A stretch of DNA of 64,000 bases, from the NCBI GenBank assembly GCA_945903645.1, contig CAMDOM010000002.1, forward strand, positions 1-64,000, given 5' to 3'. The stretch's first letter is position 1; each line of letters starts with the position of its first letter. The notes below the pieces were generated by a model. That model ran no database searches. It was not told where the DNA came from and saw only the letters and a list, made by a program, of their open reading frames with translations. Below are positions 1 to 7,524 of this stretch, one piece after another. A program made the position numbers and the translations under genes. The DNA comes from Chryseobacterium gleum. GTDB lineage: Bacteria; Bacteroidota; Bacteroidia; UBA10329.

Positions 1-665
1 AGTCCGACATAAAGACTATTATTGTTTCGATAGGTGAATTCGAGAAACACGGGCGCAGCGGCAGCTGGCAGCGTATAAGCCAAGTCTGATGAGCATTCCA
101 TAAAATTACTTCCCGTTGGAATGGACATTTTCATCGAATTGCCCGCAAAGGCATCAGGGCCAGAAATGCGCTGCACACTTCCCTCACTATTGGAAGTGTT
201 TGAAATGCCGAAGCCCACGTTTTCAAAATCTTCCATCCATTTAAACGTAACCCAATCTTCGTAAGTAATTGCTGGATTTATCACCACTTGGCTATCGGGA
301 AATAACGTCACCGTTCCAGAATACTTGCGCATAAATGGATTTACAGAACGTTGCCCAACCAGGCCACTTACACGAGCACCGGGCTCTATGCGCAAATTTG
401 TTGGCCCAGCGGACAGTATTGGAATTGTGGCGGGCAACTCATAGGTTCCAATAAACTGTTCGTCTACATATACCCATGCATCTGTCAAACTATGCACAGA
501 ATCACCTTGGCCTTCAATGGTTGTAAACAAAAATTCGTCAATGTGAATAAAGGCAGGAATCTGCTCTTCGGGATTGATAAGTTCACATGATGGCAGGGTA
601 ATAACAAGCGATGCACTGGCTAATGCAAAAGCAAATAATCTAGGAGAAAGGATGCGAAATTTCAA
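1..665 (-). CDS. Secreted lipoprotein, partial (C-terminus beyond window)
   Basis: The minus strand stays open from 665 to the window edge (221 codons). I place the start at a TTG (reads TTG AAA TTT CGC) because no ATG lies nearby; this is uncertain. The first 26 residues form a signal peptide ending in a lipobox, LPSC, with the lipidated cysteine at residue 27, so the protein is probably anchored to a membrane facing the periplasm or outside. The rest is beta-rich, with a WMEDFENVG stretch reminiscent of jelly-roll carbohydrate or adhesion modules in secreted Bacteroidota proteins, but I do not recognise a family. It lies 38 bases downstream of the Gfo/Idh gene on the same strand and may be co-transcribed with it. 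Confidence 0.75.
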   Translation of the reverse strand, partial: MKFRILSPRLFAFALASASLVITLPSCELINPEEQIPAFIHIDEFLFTTIEGQGDSVHSLTDAWVYVDEQFIGTYELPATIPILSAGPTNLRIEPGARVSGLVGQRSVNPFMRKYSGTVTLFPDSQVVINPAITYEDWVTFKWMEDFENVGFGISNTSNSEGSVQRISGPDAFAGNSMKMSIPTGSNFMECSSDLAYTLPAAAAPVFLEFTYRNNNSLYVG

Positions 666-703
666 AATACACCGCGTTTTGAGGGGCAACGAAGATAGCC
701 CTA

Positions 704-1702
704 TCAGGCGTTTGTAGTGATGGCATCTGTGCTCATCTGCAGTTTCTCCACAATTTGATAGGCAACCTTCAGAGCAGCCGCGCCATCCAGCAGTGTCACA
801 GCAGTTTGTCCACCATTATTTATGGTATCGCGAAAGGCTTTAAGTTCTTCCTGAATGGCATTTGTCTCACCTATTTTGGGCAATTCAAATCGGATTCTAC
901 GCTTCTTTTTGTCCGCCAATTCTATAAACATATCCATTGGCGATGATGCACTATCGCAATCATCTAACCGAACAATTTCAGATTTCTTCTTCAAAAAATC
1001 TACAGCGATGTAGGCATCACGCTGAAATATGCGTGTCTTCCGCATGTTTTTGAGCGATATACGGCTGGCTGTAATGTTGGCAACGCATCCATTCGCAAAT
1101 TCGATGCGAGCGTTGGCAATATCGGGCGTATCGCTCACAACAGCTACGCCACTTGCGCTAATTCGTTTTATGTTCGAATTCACCAAACTCAAGATAATGT
1201 CAATATCGTGAATCATCAAATCCAGCACCACTGGCACGTCCGTACCGCGTGGATTAAACTGCGCCAATCTGTGGCATTCAATAAACATGGGTTGGGTACA
1301 ATAGGTCTTTGCTGCTATAAACGCGGGATTAAACCGTTCAACATGACCTACTTGAACCTTCACATTTGCCTCATCAGCCAAGCGAATAAGCGCCTCGGCT
1401 TCTTCTACGGTGTTGGTCACTGGCTTCTCGATAAACACATGTTTTGAGTTGCGAATGGCCAATGCAGCGCAATCATAGTGCGATAGTGTTGGCGTTACTA
1501 CATCTACAACATCCGAGGCGGCAATCAACTCTTCAATACTTTTAAAAGCAGGCATTCCAAACAGTTTTTCCGCCTCCAAGCATTTGTTCGAATCAGGATC
1601 AAAAAAGCCTACCAATTCAAATCCTTCGGTCTCTTGCAACAGCTTCAAATGTATTTTCCCTAAATGCCCAGCACCCAACACTCCTATTTTCAAATTGCCC
1701 AT
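704..1702 (-). CDS. Gfo/Idh/MocA family NAD(P)-dependent oxidoreductase
   Basis: A 332-residue cytoplasmic dehydrogenase. The N-terminus holds the Rossmann dinucleotide loop (G10, G12, G15 in IGVLGAGHLG) and the family signature EKP at residues 92-94, where the lysine is the usual catalytic residue; HDID at 165-168 fits the conserved His/Asp region of the substrate domain. The reading frame can be extended upstream to 1825, but that would overlap the divergent pcm gene and add 41 unrelated residues; the ATG at 1702 begins directly before the Rossmann strand. The family oxidises sugars, inositols or reduces biliverdin-like substrates; the sequence does not say which. Divergent from pcm, with probable shared promoter space between them. 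Confidence 0.85.
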   Translation of the reverse strand: MGNLKIGVLGAGHLGKIHLKLLQETEGFELVGFFDPDSNKCLEAEKLFGMPAFKSIEELIAASDVVDVVTPTLSHYDCAALAIRNSKHVFIEKPVTNTVEEAEALIRLADEANVKVQVGHVERFNPAFIAAKTYCTQPMFIECHRLAQFNPRGTDVPVVLDLMIHDIDIILSLVNSNIKRISASGVAVVSDTPDIANARIEFANGCVANITASRISLKNMRKTRIFQRDAYIAVDFLKKKSEIVRLDDCDSASSPMDMFIELADKKKRRIRFELPKIGETNAIQEELKAFRDTINNGGQTAVTLLDGAAALKVAYQIVEKLQMSTDAITTNA

Positions 1703-1811
1703 TATTGTGTTGATGTTTTGTTCCTTTGACCTTCGCCAAAGTATTACTTTCGGCCACCTCGAATATGGATGTCGTACGTGTGTTTTGAACATCCGATATT
1801 GAATAAGATTT

Positions 1812-2456
1812 ATGCTAAAAGACACTCCAAAACATCAAGGAAACAGGCGGAAATTGGTCGATTTTCTGCGAGAAAAAGGAGTGAAAGACGAAGCAGTGCT
1901 GCAAGCAATGGGTCGAGTGCCTCGTCATTTATTTCTAAATAGCGCTTTCGAATCGCATGCCTATGACGACCGCCCATTTAGCATAGGCGCTGGACAAACT
2001 ATTTCTCAACCATTCACAGTTGCTGTGCAATCGGAATTGTTGCAGGTAAAAAAAGGAATGAAAGTGTTGGAAATAGGCACGGGTTCGGGCTATCAAGCTT
2101 CCGTGCTGCATGAAATTGGTGTGAAAGTTTATTCCGTAGAACGCATCAAAGAGCTCTACGACCGAACACGAGCGCTCTTGAAAGAATTAGGTTATCCGGT
2201 GAAAACCTTTTTTGGCGATGGAAATTTGGGCGTACCGTCATTTGAGCCATACGACCGCATCATCATTACCGCTGGTGCTCCCATAGTGCCAGAAGGTTTG
2301 CTAAGCCAACTAAAAGAAGGTGGAATTATGGTTATTCCGCTAACTGTTGGCGATTCGGAGGTGATGAAAACCATCTCCAAAAAAGCAGACGGTACGCTAG
2401 AAATTAAAGAGCATGGCACCTTTCGGTTTGTCCCCCTTTTGGAGGACAAGAGCTAA
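1812..2456 (+). CDS. pcm: Protein-L-isoaspartate O-methyltransferase
   Basis: A 214-residue SAM-dependent methyltransferase that repairs isoaspartyl residues in aged proteins by carboxyl methylation. Visible features: the family-specific GAGQTISQP stretch at residues 59-67, SAM-binding motif I LEIGTGSGYQ at 86-95, and the motif around ITAGAP further on. Length matches the family. The ATG at 1812 is the first in frame and lies 109 bases from the divergent Gfo/Idh start. The stop is only 5 bases from the convergent gatB stop, so the two transcripts must meet with almost no spacer and no visible terminator hairpin. Confidence 0.93.
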   Translation: MLKDTPKHQGNRRKLVDFLREKGVKDEAVLQAMGRVPRHLFLNSAFESHAYDDRPFSIGAGQTISQPFTVAVQSELLQVKKGMKVLEIGTGSGYQASVLHEIGVKVYSVERIKELYDRTRALLKELGYPVKTFFGDGNLGVPSFEPYDRIIITAGAPIVPEGLLSQLKEGGIMVIPLTVGDSEVMKTISKKADGTLEIKEHGTFRFVPLLEDKS

Positions 2457-2461
2457 CCTTT

Positions 2462-3904
2462 CTAGGCTTCCAGTTTCTTCACCACAAGTGCATTTGCAAC
2501 TTTTGGATCGGCCTTTCCTTTCGATAGTTTCATCACTTCGCCCATAAATAGGCCAATAAGTCCAGCTTTTCCGGCTTTGTATTCTGCTACTTTCTCTGGA
2601 TACTTTGCCAAGGCTGCATCCACCCAACTTTCTAACTCATCTGCATCGCTGCTTTGAATCAAGTCGAGACGCGAAGCAATGCTCATGGGCGATTCTGTGG
2701 GATTAGCACACAACTCAGGAAACAACTTCTGCGAAGCAATGGAATGACTCACTTTGCCATCGTCTATCAACGCTATCAACTGGGCAATACTTTCGGGCGA
2801 AACCGGAAATTGCTCCATATGCAAGGCGTTCTCATTCAGGTACGATTTTATATCACCTGTCACCCAGTTGGATGCGGCTTTGAAGTTGCTCGTGTGGGTA
2901 ATAAGCCGATTGAAGTAGAGTGCAACAGGCTTGGCATCGGTCAGTACATAGGCATCATACTCTGACAGATGACACTGATCCACAAACTTGCGAAACAACG
3001 CATGGGGCAACTCTGGCATAGCTGCTTTAATACGCTCAATCCAATCCTGTTCAATAATGATAGGCGGCAAATCGGGCTCGGGGAAATAGCGGTAATCGTT
3101 GGCCATTTCCTTACTGCGCATTACAAACGTAGTTCCAGTGTTTGCATCAAAACTGCGGGTATCTTGACTTACAGGTATTCCAGCTTCTGTATCCGCTATT
3201 TGGCGTTCAATTTCATAGGCAATTGCCCGTTGCACGTTGCGAATGGAGTTCATGTTCTTTACCTCCACGCGTCTTCCAAACTTCTCGCTTCCACGCAATC
3301 GAATGGAGATATTGGCATCGCAACGCATGCTTCCTTCTTCCATATTGCCATCACATATATCGAGATAGCGCACCAATTTTCGCACTTCTGTAATGTAAGC
3401 ATACGCCTCTTCTGGTGTACGAATCTCAGGCTCAGAAACCATTTCCAGCAGTGCCACTCCTGCCCTGTTCAAATCGACCAGGGTATCATAAGGATCTTGG
3501 TCGTGCATGCTTTTTCCCGCGTCCTCTTCCATGTGAATACGGGTAAGTCCAATATGCTTTTCCTTGCCATCCACTTTAATAGTAATCTTGCCTCCCGTGC
3601 AAATTGGCGTGGTATCTTGGGTTATTTGATAGCCTTTTGGCAAATCGGCATAGAAATAATTCTTCCGGGCATATTGATTTTCTCTTCGAATGGTGCACCC
3701 ACAGGCCAATCCAAGTCGAATGGCATAATCCAACACTTTGGCATTGATGCGCGGCAAAGTACCAGGATGTCCCAAAGTAATGGCGCTTACATGCGTGTTT
3801 GGCATTCCGCCATACTCGGCAGTGTCATCACTGTAGGCCTTACTGTTGGTAAGAAGTTGCATGTGCACCTCCAAACCAATCACTGCTTCATATTTATCTG
3901 TCAT
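2462..3904 (-). CDS. gatB: Aspartyl/glutamyl-tRNA(Asn/Gln) amidotransferase subunit B
   Basis: A 480-residue subunit of the GatCAB complex, which converts misacylated Glu-tRNA(Gln) and Asp-tRNA(Asn) to the amidated forms in the cytoplasm. The N-terminus carries the GatB signature IGLEVHMQL (residues 9-17), followed by LGHPGTLP and a central RCDANISIR stretch typical of the family; the C-terminal part is the YqeY-like tRNA-binding tail, ending in KLSKGKADPKVAN. Full length. It lies 50 bases downstream of tpx on the same strand, so it can be read from the tpx promoter. gatA and gatC are not in this window. Confidence 0.96.
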   Translation of the reverse strand: MTDKYEAVIGLEVHMQLLTNSKAYSDDTAEYGGMPNTHVSAITLGHPGTLPRINAKVLDYAIRLGLACGCTIRRENQYARKNYFYADLPKGYQITQDTTPICTGGKITIKVDGKEKHIGLTRIHMEEDAGKSMHDQDPYDTLVDLNRAGVALLEMVSEPEIRTPEEAYAYITEVRKLVRYLDICDGNMEEGSMRCDANISIRLRGSEKFGRRVEVKNMNSIRNVQRAIAYEIERQIADTEAGIPVSQDTRSFDANTGTTFVMRSKEMANDYRYFPEPDLPPIIIEQDWIERIKAAMPELPHALFRKFVDQCHLSEYDAYVLTDAKPVALYFNRLITHTSNFKAASNWVTGDIKSYLNENALHMEQFPVSPESIAQLIALIDDGKVSHSIASQKLFPELCANPTESPMSIASRLDLIQSSDADELESWVDAALAKYPEKVAEYKAGKAGLIGLFMGEVMKLSKGKADPKVANALVVKKLEA

Positions 3905-3954
3905 AGTGATTTAGTGGTTTAGCGAAGCCAGCCTCTTCAATTATTGAATCAATC

Positions 3955-4473
3955 TTAACCTAGTTTTTTCAAGGCATTAAGTGCCTTATCGTATTCTGGC
4001 TCGTAGGTGATATCCGCCACAAGCTCACTGTATTGAATGCGATTCTCTTTATCTAACACAAACACAGCACGAGCAAGCAATCCTTTCAATGGACCGTTTA
4101 CCATTTCCAAGTTATACTCCTTCCCAAAATCGCCATAACGAAAATCGGATGCTGGTTTCACGTTTTCAATGCCTTCTGCTCCACAAAAGCGTTTCATGGC
4201 AAAGGGCAAATCTTTGCTCACTACCAAGCAAACCACATTAGTCATTGTGGCCAATTTTTCGTTGAATTTTTTGGTTTCTAAGGCACAAATCCCCGTGTCC
4301 AAACTTGGCAACGCCAAAATCACTTTATTCAAACCCTCAAAATCATAGAGCGATTTCTCGGTTAAATCCTGCATCACAAAGGTGAAATCTGGGGCAATTT
4401 CTTTCAATTCTGGAATGTAGCCACTCAATAACACTTGGCTACCCTTCAATTTCACTGTTTCCTTTCCTGACAT
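3955..4473 (-). CDS. tpx: Thiol peroxidase (atypical 2-Cys peroxiredoxin)
   Basis: A 172-residue peroxiredoxin that reduces hydrogen and alkyl hydroperoxides using thioredoxin. The peroxidatic cysteine is C63 in the SLDTGIC motif and the resolving cysteine is C97 in FCGAEG, the spacing expected for Tpx. I chose the ATG at 4473 (MSGKETVKLKG); a longer frame to 4548 adds 25 residues that do not resemble the family and would run over the promoter. A strong promoter match (TTG, 19 bases, TACTTTTG) ends 23 bases upstream of this start, which supports the choice. Confidence 0.94.
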   Translation of the reverse strand: MSGKETVKLKGSQVLLSGYIPELKEIAPDFTFVMQDLTEKSLYDFEGLNKVILALPSLDTGICALETKKFNEKLATMTNVVCLVVSKDLPFAMKRFCGAEGIENVKPASDFRYGDFGKEYNLEMVNGPLKGLLARAVFVLDKENRIQYSELVADITYEPEYDKALNALKKLG

Positions 4474-4496
4474 TGTTCGATTTTTATTTTGGCGGG

Positions 4497-4526
4497 CAAA
4501 AGTAGGAGATTGACTGCATACCGCAA
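4497..4526 (-). promoter_or_regulatory. Promoter of tpx (Bacteroidota type)
   Basis: On the minus strand TTG (4526-4524) is followed after 19 bases by TACTTTTG (4504-4497), a full match to the TTG/TAnnTTTG consensus used by the primary sigma factor of Bacteroidota. It ends 23 bases before the tpx ATG. Confidence 0.7.
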
Positions 4527-4639
4527 GCAATCGGAAAGGACAATGCAATGAGATTCTCCTTCATAATTATTGACAAATATGAGTCCCGAGAGCGTTAATT
4601 ACTCTTTTAAATAGATAAATATCGAACAAAAACTTCCCG

Positions 4640-4647
4640 TACGTTTG
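4640..4647 (+). promoter_or_regulatory. -7 promoter element before the symporter gene
   Basis: TACGTTTG fits the TAnnTTTG element exactly, but no clear upstream TTG lies 17-23 bases before it. Only five bases separate it from the ATG at 4653, so a transcript starting here would be leaderless or nearly so. Confidence 0.45.
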
Positions 4648-4652
4648 GGGGA

Positions 4653-6125
4653 ATGACACCTGCACTCATTCTCTCAGTTATAGGGATTTATTTCGTTCTG
4701 CTATTCGTTATTGGTTATTACTCTTCCAAGGGGTCGAACAACGAATCGTTCTTCATAGGCAACCGAAACTCATCGTGGTATGTGGTGGCATTTGGCATGG
4801 TGGGAGGATCCATAAGCGGGGTAACTTTCATTTCAGTGCCAGGCATGGTGGCCACCAGCAGTTTCAGCTATATGCAGATGGTACTGGGCTTTATGGTGGG
4901 CTATGCGGTAATCGCATTGGTGCTGATGCCGCTCTATTTCAGGCTCAACCTCACGTCCATATATGGCTATCTGGAGCAGCGCTTCGGCACGATGAGTTAC
5001 CGAACCGGAGCATCATTCTTCCTCTTGTCGCGCACAATCGGGTCGGCTTTCAGGCTCTATTTGGTTGCCAATGTGCTTCAACTGACCGTGTTCGATGCTT
5101 TGGGTGTTCCGTTCGTAGTGACGGTGGTGGGCACAATCCTATTCATCTGGAGCTACACCTACAAAGGAGGCGTGAAGACCATTGTGTGGACAGATACCTT
5201 CCAGACCTTCTTCATGCTCACTGCTGTGTTCCTCACCGTTGGGCTCATCGGCAAGGAAATGGGCTGGGGCGTGGAAGAGCTGATAGCGCAGGTACGGGTC
5301 AGCGACCATTCACGTATCTTCTTCTTCGATGACCCCGACAGCAAGGATTATTTCTGGAAACAGTTCCTTGGCGGTGCCTTCATGGCCGTGGCCATGACCG
5401 GGCTGGATCAGGACATGATGCAGAAGAACCTGTCGTGCCGCAGCCTGCGCGATGCCCAGATTAATGTGTTCACCTTTAGCACAGTGCTGGTGTTCGTCAA
5501 TCTGGCATTCCTTGCCCTCGGGGCGTTGCTCTATATCTATGCTGCGCAAAAGGGGATCGAGCTGCCTGCCAAGTCTGACGACCTCTATCCGATGCTGGCC
5601 ACAGGTGGGCACCTACCGATAATTGTGGGTATCATCTTCATCCTTGGGCTGATTGCGGCAGCCTTGGCTAGTGTGGATTCTGCGCTTGCGGCACTCACCA
5701 CCTCGGTGTGTGTGGACCTGCTGGACATCAACAAAAGGCCAGAGAACACCCAACAGCGGTTGCGCAAGCAGATGCACGTGCTGGTGTCGGTGGTGATGGT
5801 GGCGGTCATTCTCATCTTCCGCGCTATGAATGATGATAGCGTGGTCCGTCAGGTGTTCACCGTGGCGAGCTACACCTATGGCCCACTGCTTGGCCTATAT
5901 GCATTTGGCATGATGACCAAACTATCCGTTCGCGACAATTGGGTGCCCGTTATTTGCATCCTTTCCCCCATTATTTGCTACTTCATAAATATCAATTCTG
6001 TTGCGCTATTTGGCGGCTACAAATTTGGTTTCGAACTCCTTATATTGAATGGTGCAATCACCTTCTTTGGACTTTGGTTGCTTAGTTTGGGGAAAGGGAT
6101 TAAAACTGTGCAACGAGATGTTTAG
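4653..6125 (+). CDS. Sodium:solute symporter (SSS family)
   Basis: A 490-residue inner-membrane transporter of the sodium/solute symporter family, with about thirteen hydrophobic segments spread along its length. The N-terminal NESFFIGNRNSSW and GGSISGVTFISVPG stretches are the usual TM1-TM2 signature of the family, and LASVDSALAALTTS corresponds to the conserved sodium-site helix TM8. Substrate cannot be read from sequence; relatives carry sugars, amino acids, sialic acid or iodide. The gene stands alone between tpx (divergent) and accA. Its body is clearly GC-richer than its surroundings (hand count 37 of 60 at 5401-5460), but the last 200 bases return to local composition (24 of 60 at 6001-6060). 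Confidence 0.92.
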   Translation: MTPALILSVIGIYFVLLFVIGYYSSKGSNNESFFIGNRNSSWYVVAFGMVGGSISGVTFISVPGMVATSSFSYMQMVLGFMVGYAVIALVLMPLYFRLNLTSIYGYLEQRFGTMSYRTGASFFLLSRTIGSAFRLYLVANVLQLTVFDALGVPFVVTVVGTILFIWSYTYKGGVKTIVWTDTFQTFFMLTAVFLTVGLIGKEMGWGVEELIAQVRVSDHSRIFFFDDPDSKDYFWKQFLGGAFMAVAMTGLDQDMMQKNLSCRSLRDAQINVFTFSTVLVFVNLAFLALGALLYIYAAQKGIELPAKSDDLYPMLATGGHLPIIVGIIFILGLIAAALASVDSALAALTTSVCVDLLDINKRPENTQQRLRKQMHVLVSVVMVAVILIFRAMNDDSVVRQVFTVASYTYGPLLGLYAFGMMTKLSVRDNWVPVICILSPIICYFININSVALFGGYKFGFELLILNGAITFFGLWLLSLGKGIKTVQRDV

Positions 6126-6241
6126 TCAATTGAATATTGATTCAATAGATTAATACTGATTTCAATTTTGGTAAATCCATTGAGAATAGACTTTTCAAGA
6201 AGGCTTATTTGTCCTAGATATTCGCTAGATTAATTCGTCTG

Positions 6242-6270
6242 TTGCTGCCCAGCTATTCCGTTTATCTTCG
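6242..6270 (+). promoter_or_regulatory. Probable promoter of accA
   Basis: TTG at 6242-6244, an 18-base spacer, then TATCTTCG at 6263-6270, one mismatch from TAnnTTTG. The ATG of accA follows 20 bases later. Confidence 0.5.
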
Positions 6271-6290
6271 CAGTCCCAAAACCTGGCCCC

Positions 6291-7247
6291 ATGATCTTTC
6301 TAGATTTTGAGAACGACATTAAAGAACTGGTTGAACAGTTGGATAAAACACGTGCCATTCAAGAGAAAGGCAAAGTGGATGTTAGCAAAACAATTGCAGA
6401 GCTTGAAGAAAGTATCATAAAGGCCCGAGAACGCATCTATGCCGAGCTTACGCCATGGCAACGTGTTCAGGTATCGCGCCATCCCGACCGTCCCTATGCT
6501 TTAGCACACATTAATGCGTTAAGCAACAACACCTTTATCGAACTGCATGGCGACCGCACGGTGAAAGACGATAAAGCCATGGTAGGCGGATTTGGTAGTA
6601 TTGATGGCCGAACCGTAATGTTTATTGGCTTACAGAAAGGAATTAATGCCAAAATGCGGGTTTACCGGAGTTTTGGAATGGCCAATCCCGAAGGCTATCG
6701 AAAAGCACTTCGCTTGATGCGTCTTGCCGAAAAGTTCAACAAACCCATCATCACCTTTATTGATACGCCCGGAGCATATCCTGGAATTGAAGCAGAAGAA
6801 CGTGGTCAAGGAGAAGCTATTGCTCGCAATCTTATCGAAATGATGCAACTCAAAGTGCCCGTAATCTGCGTGGTTATTGGCGAAGGTGCTTCTGGAGGCG
6901 CTTTGGGCATTGGCATTGGCGACAAAGTTTTCATGCTCGAAAATGCTTGGTATTCAGTTATCTCTCCAGAAAGCTGTAGCACCATTTTGTGGCGCACTCG
7001 CGACCAAAAGGAACAAGCTGCTACTGCGCTTAAACTCACTGCGCAAGACATGCTTCAAAACGGACTTATTGACGGAATAATACCCGAACCTATCGGTGGC
7101 GCCCACAACGACCTCGAGAACACATTCCTCTTCGTACGTAAAGAGATTAAAAAACACCTCACTCGTCTCAGCAAAATGGATGTAGATGAGCGCATTGCCA
7201 AGCGAATTGAAAAATTCAGCGGTATGGGAAGTTTTGTTGAAGAATAG
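6291..7247 (+). CDS. accA: Acetyl-CoA carboxylase carboxyltransferase subunit alpha
   Basis: A 318-residue cytoplasmic subunit that, with AccD, transfers the carboxyl group from biotin to acetyl-CoA to make malonyl-CoA, the first committed step of fatty acid synthesis. Family marks are the N-terminal LDFEND and coiled start, RPYALAHI, the [14 protein letters not shown] region, the oxyanion-hole glycines in [12 protein letters not shown], and the ISPESC stretch. Length and start agree with the family. Transcribed alone from its own promoter; accD is not in the window. Confidence 0.96.
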   Translation: MIFLDFENDIKELVEQLDKTRAIQEKGKVDVSKTIAELEESIIKARERIYAELTPWQRVQVSRHPDRPYALAHINALSNNTFIELHGDRTVKDDKAMVGGFGSIDGRTVMFIGLQKGINAKMRVYRSFGMANPEGYRKALRLMRLAEKFNKPIITFIDTPGAYPGIEAEERGQGEAIARNLIEMMQLKVPVICVVIGEGASGGALGIGIGDKVFMLENAWYSVISPESCSTILWRTRDQKEQAATALKLTAQDMLQNGLIDGIIPEPIGGAHNDLENTFLFVRKEIKKHLTRLSKMDVDERIAKRIEKFSGMGSFVEE

Positions 7248-7354
7248 TGGTTTTCCCATTTCCATTTATTACAGAATTCCCATTTTCTAAAGCATCTTAA
7301 AAGTTCAACATCAAGCCTCGTTTAATATCAATTAGACTAGAGCAAATCGCTATG

Positions 7355-7384
7355 TTGCATCACACCTTCTTTTGAATACCTTTG
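7355..7384 (+). promoter_or_regulatory. Promoter of the DEAD-box helicase gene
   Basis: TTG (7355-7357), a 19-base spacer and TACCTTTG (7377-7384) match the Bacteroidota consensus fully. Transcription from here would leave about 130 bases of untranslated leader before the ATG at 7525. The leader contains the inverted repeat ATGGGAA-TTT-TTCCCAT at about 7402-7418. Confidence 0.7.
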
Positions 7385-7524
7385 CGCCACACAAAAAAGG
7401 GATGGGAATTTTTCCCATTGACTGCGGAAACTACTCATTATCAGGTGTTTTATTATCGGTTTCCTTTCGAACAATGATTGCCAAGTAGGCATCCTCTCGT
7501 CCCCATCACACTTTATTCATACTT

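Noticed and set aside
2969-3922. A 317-codon open frame on the plus strand opposite gatB.
   Set aside because: It is fully antisense to a well-supported gatB and has no family pattern; it arises from the codon bias of the real gene.
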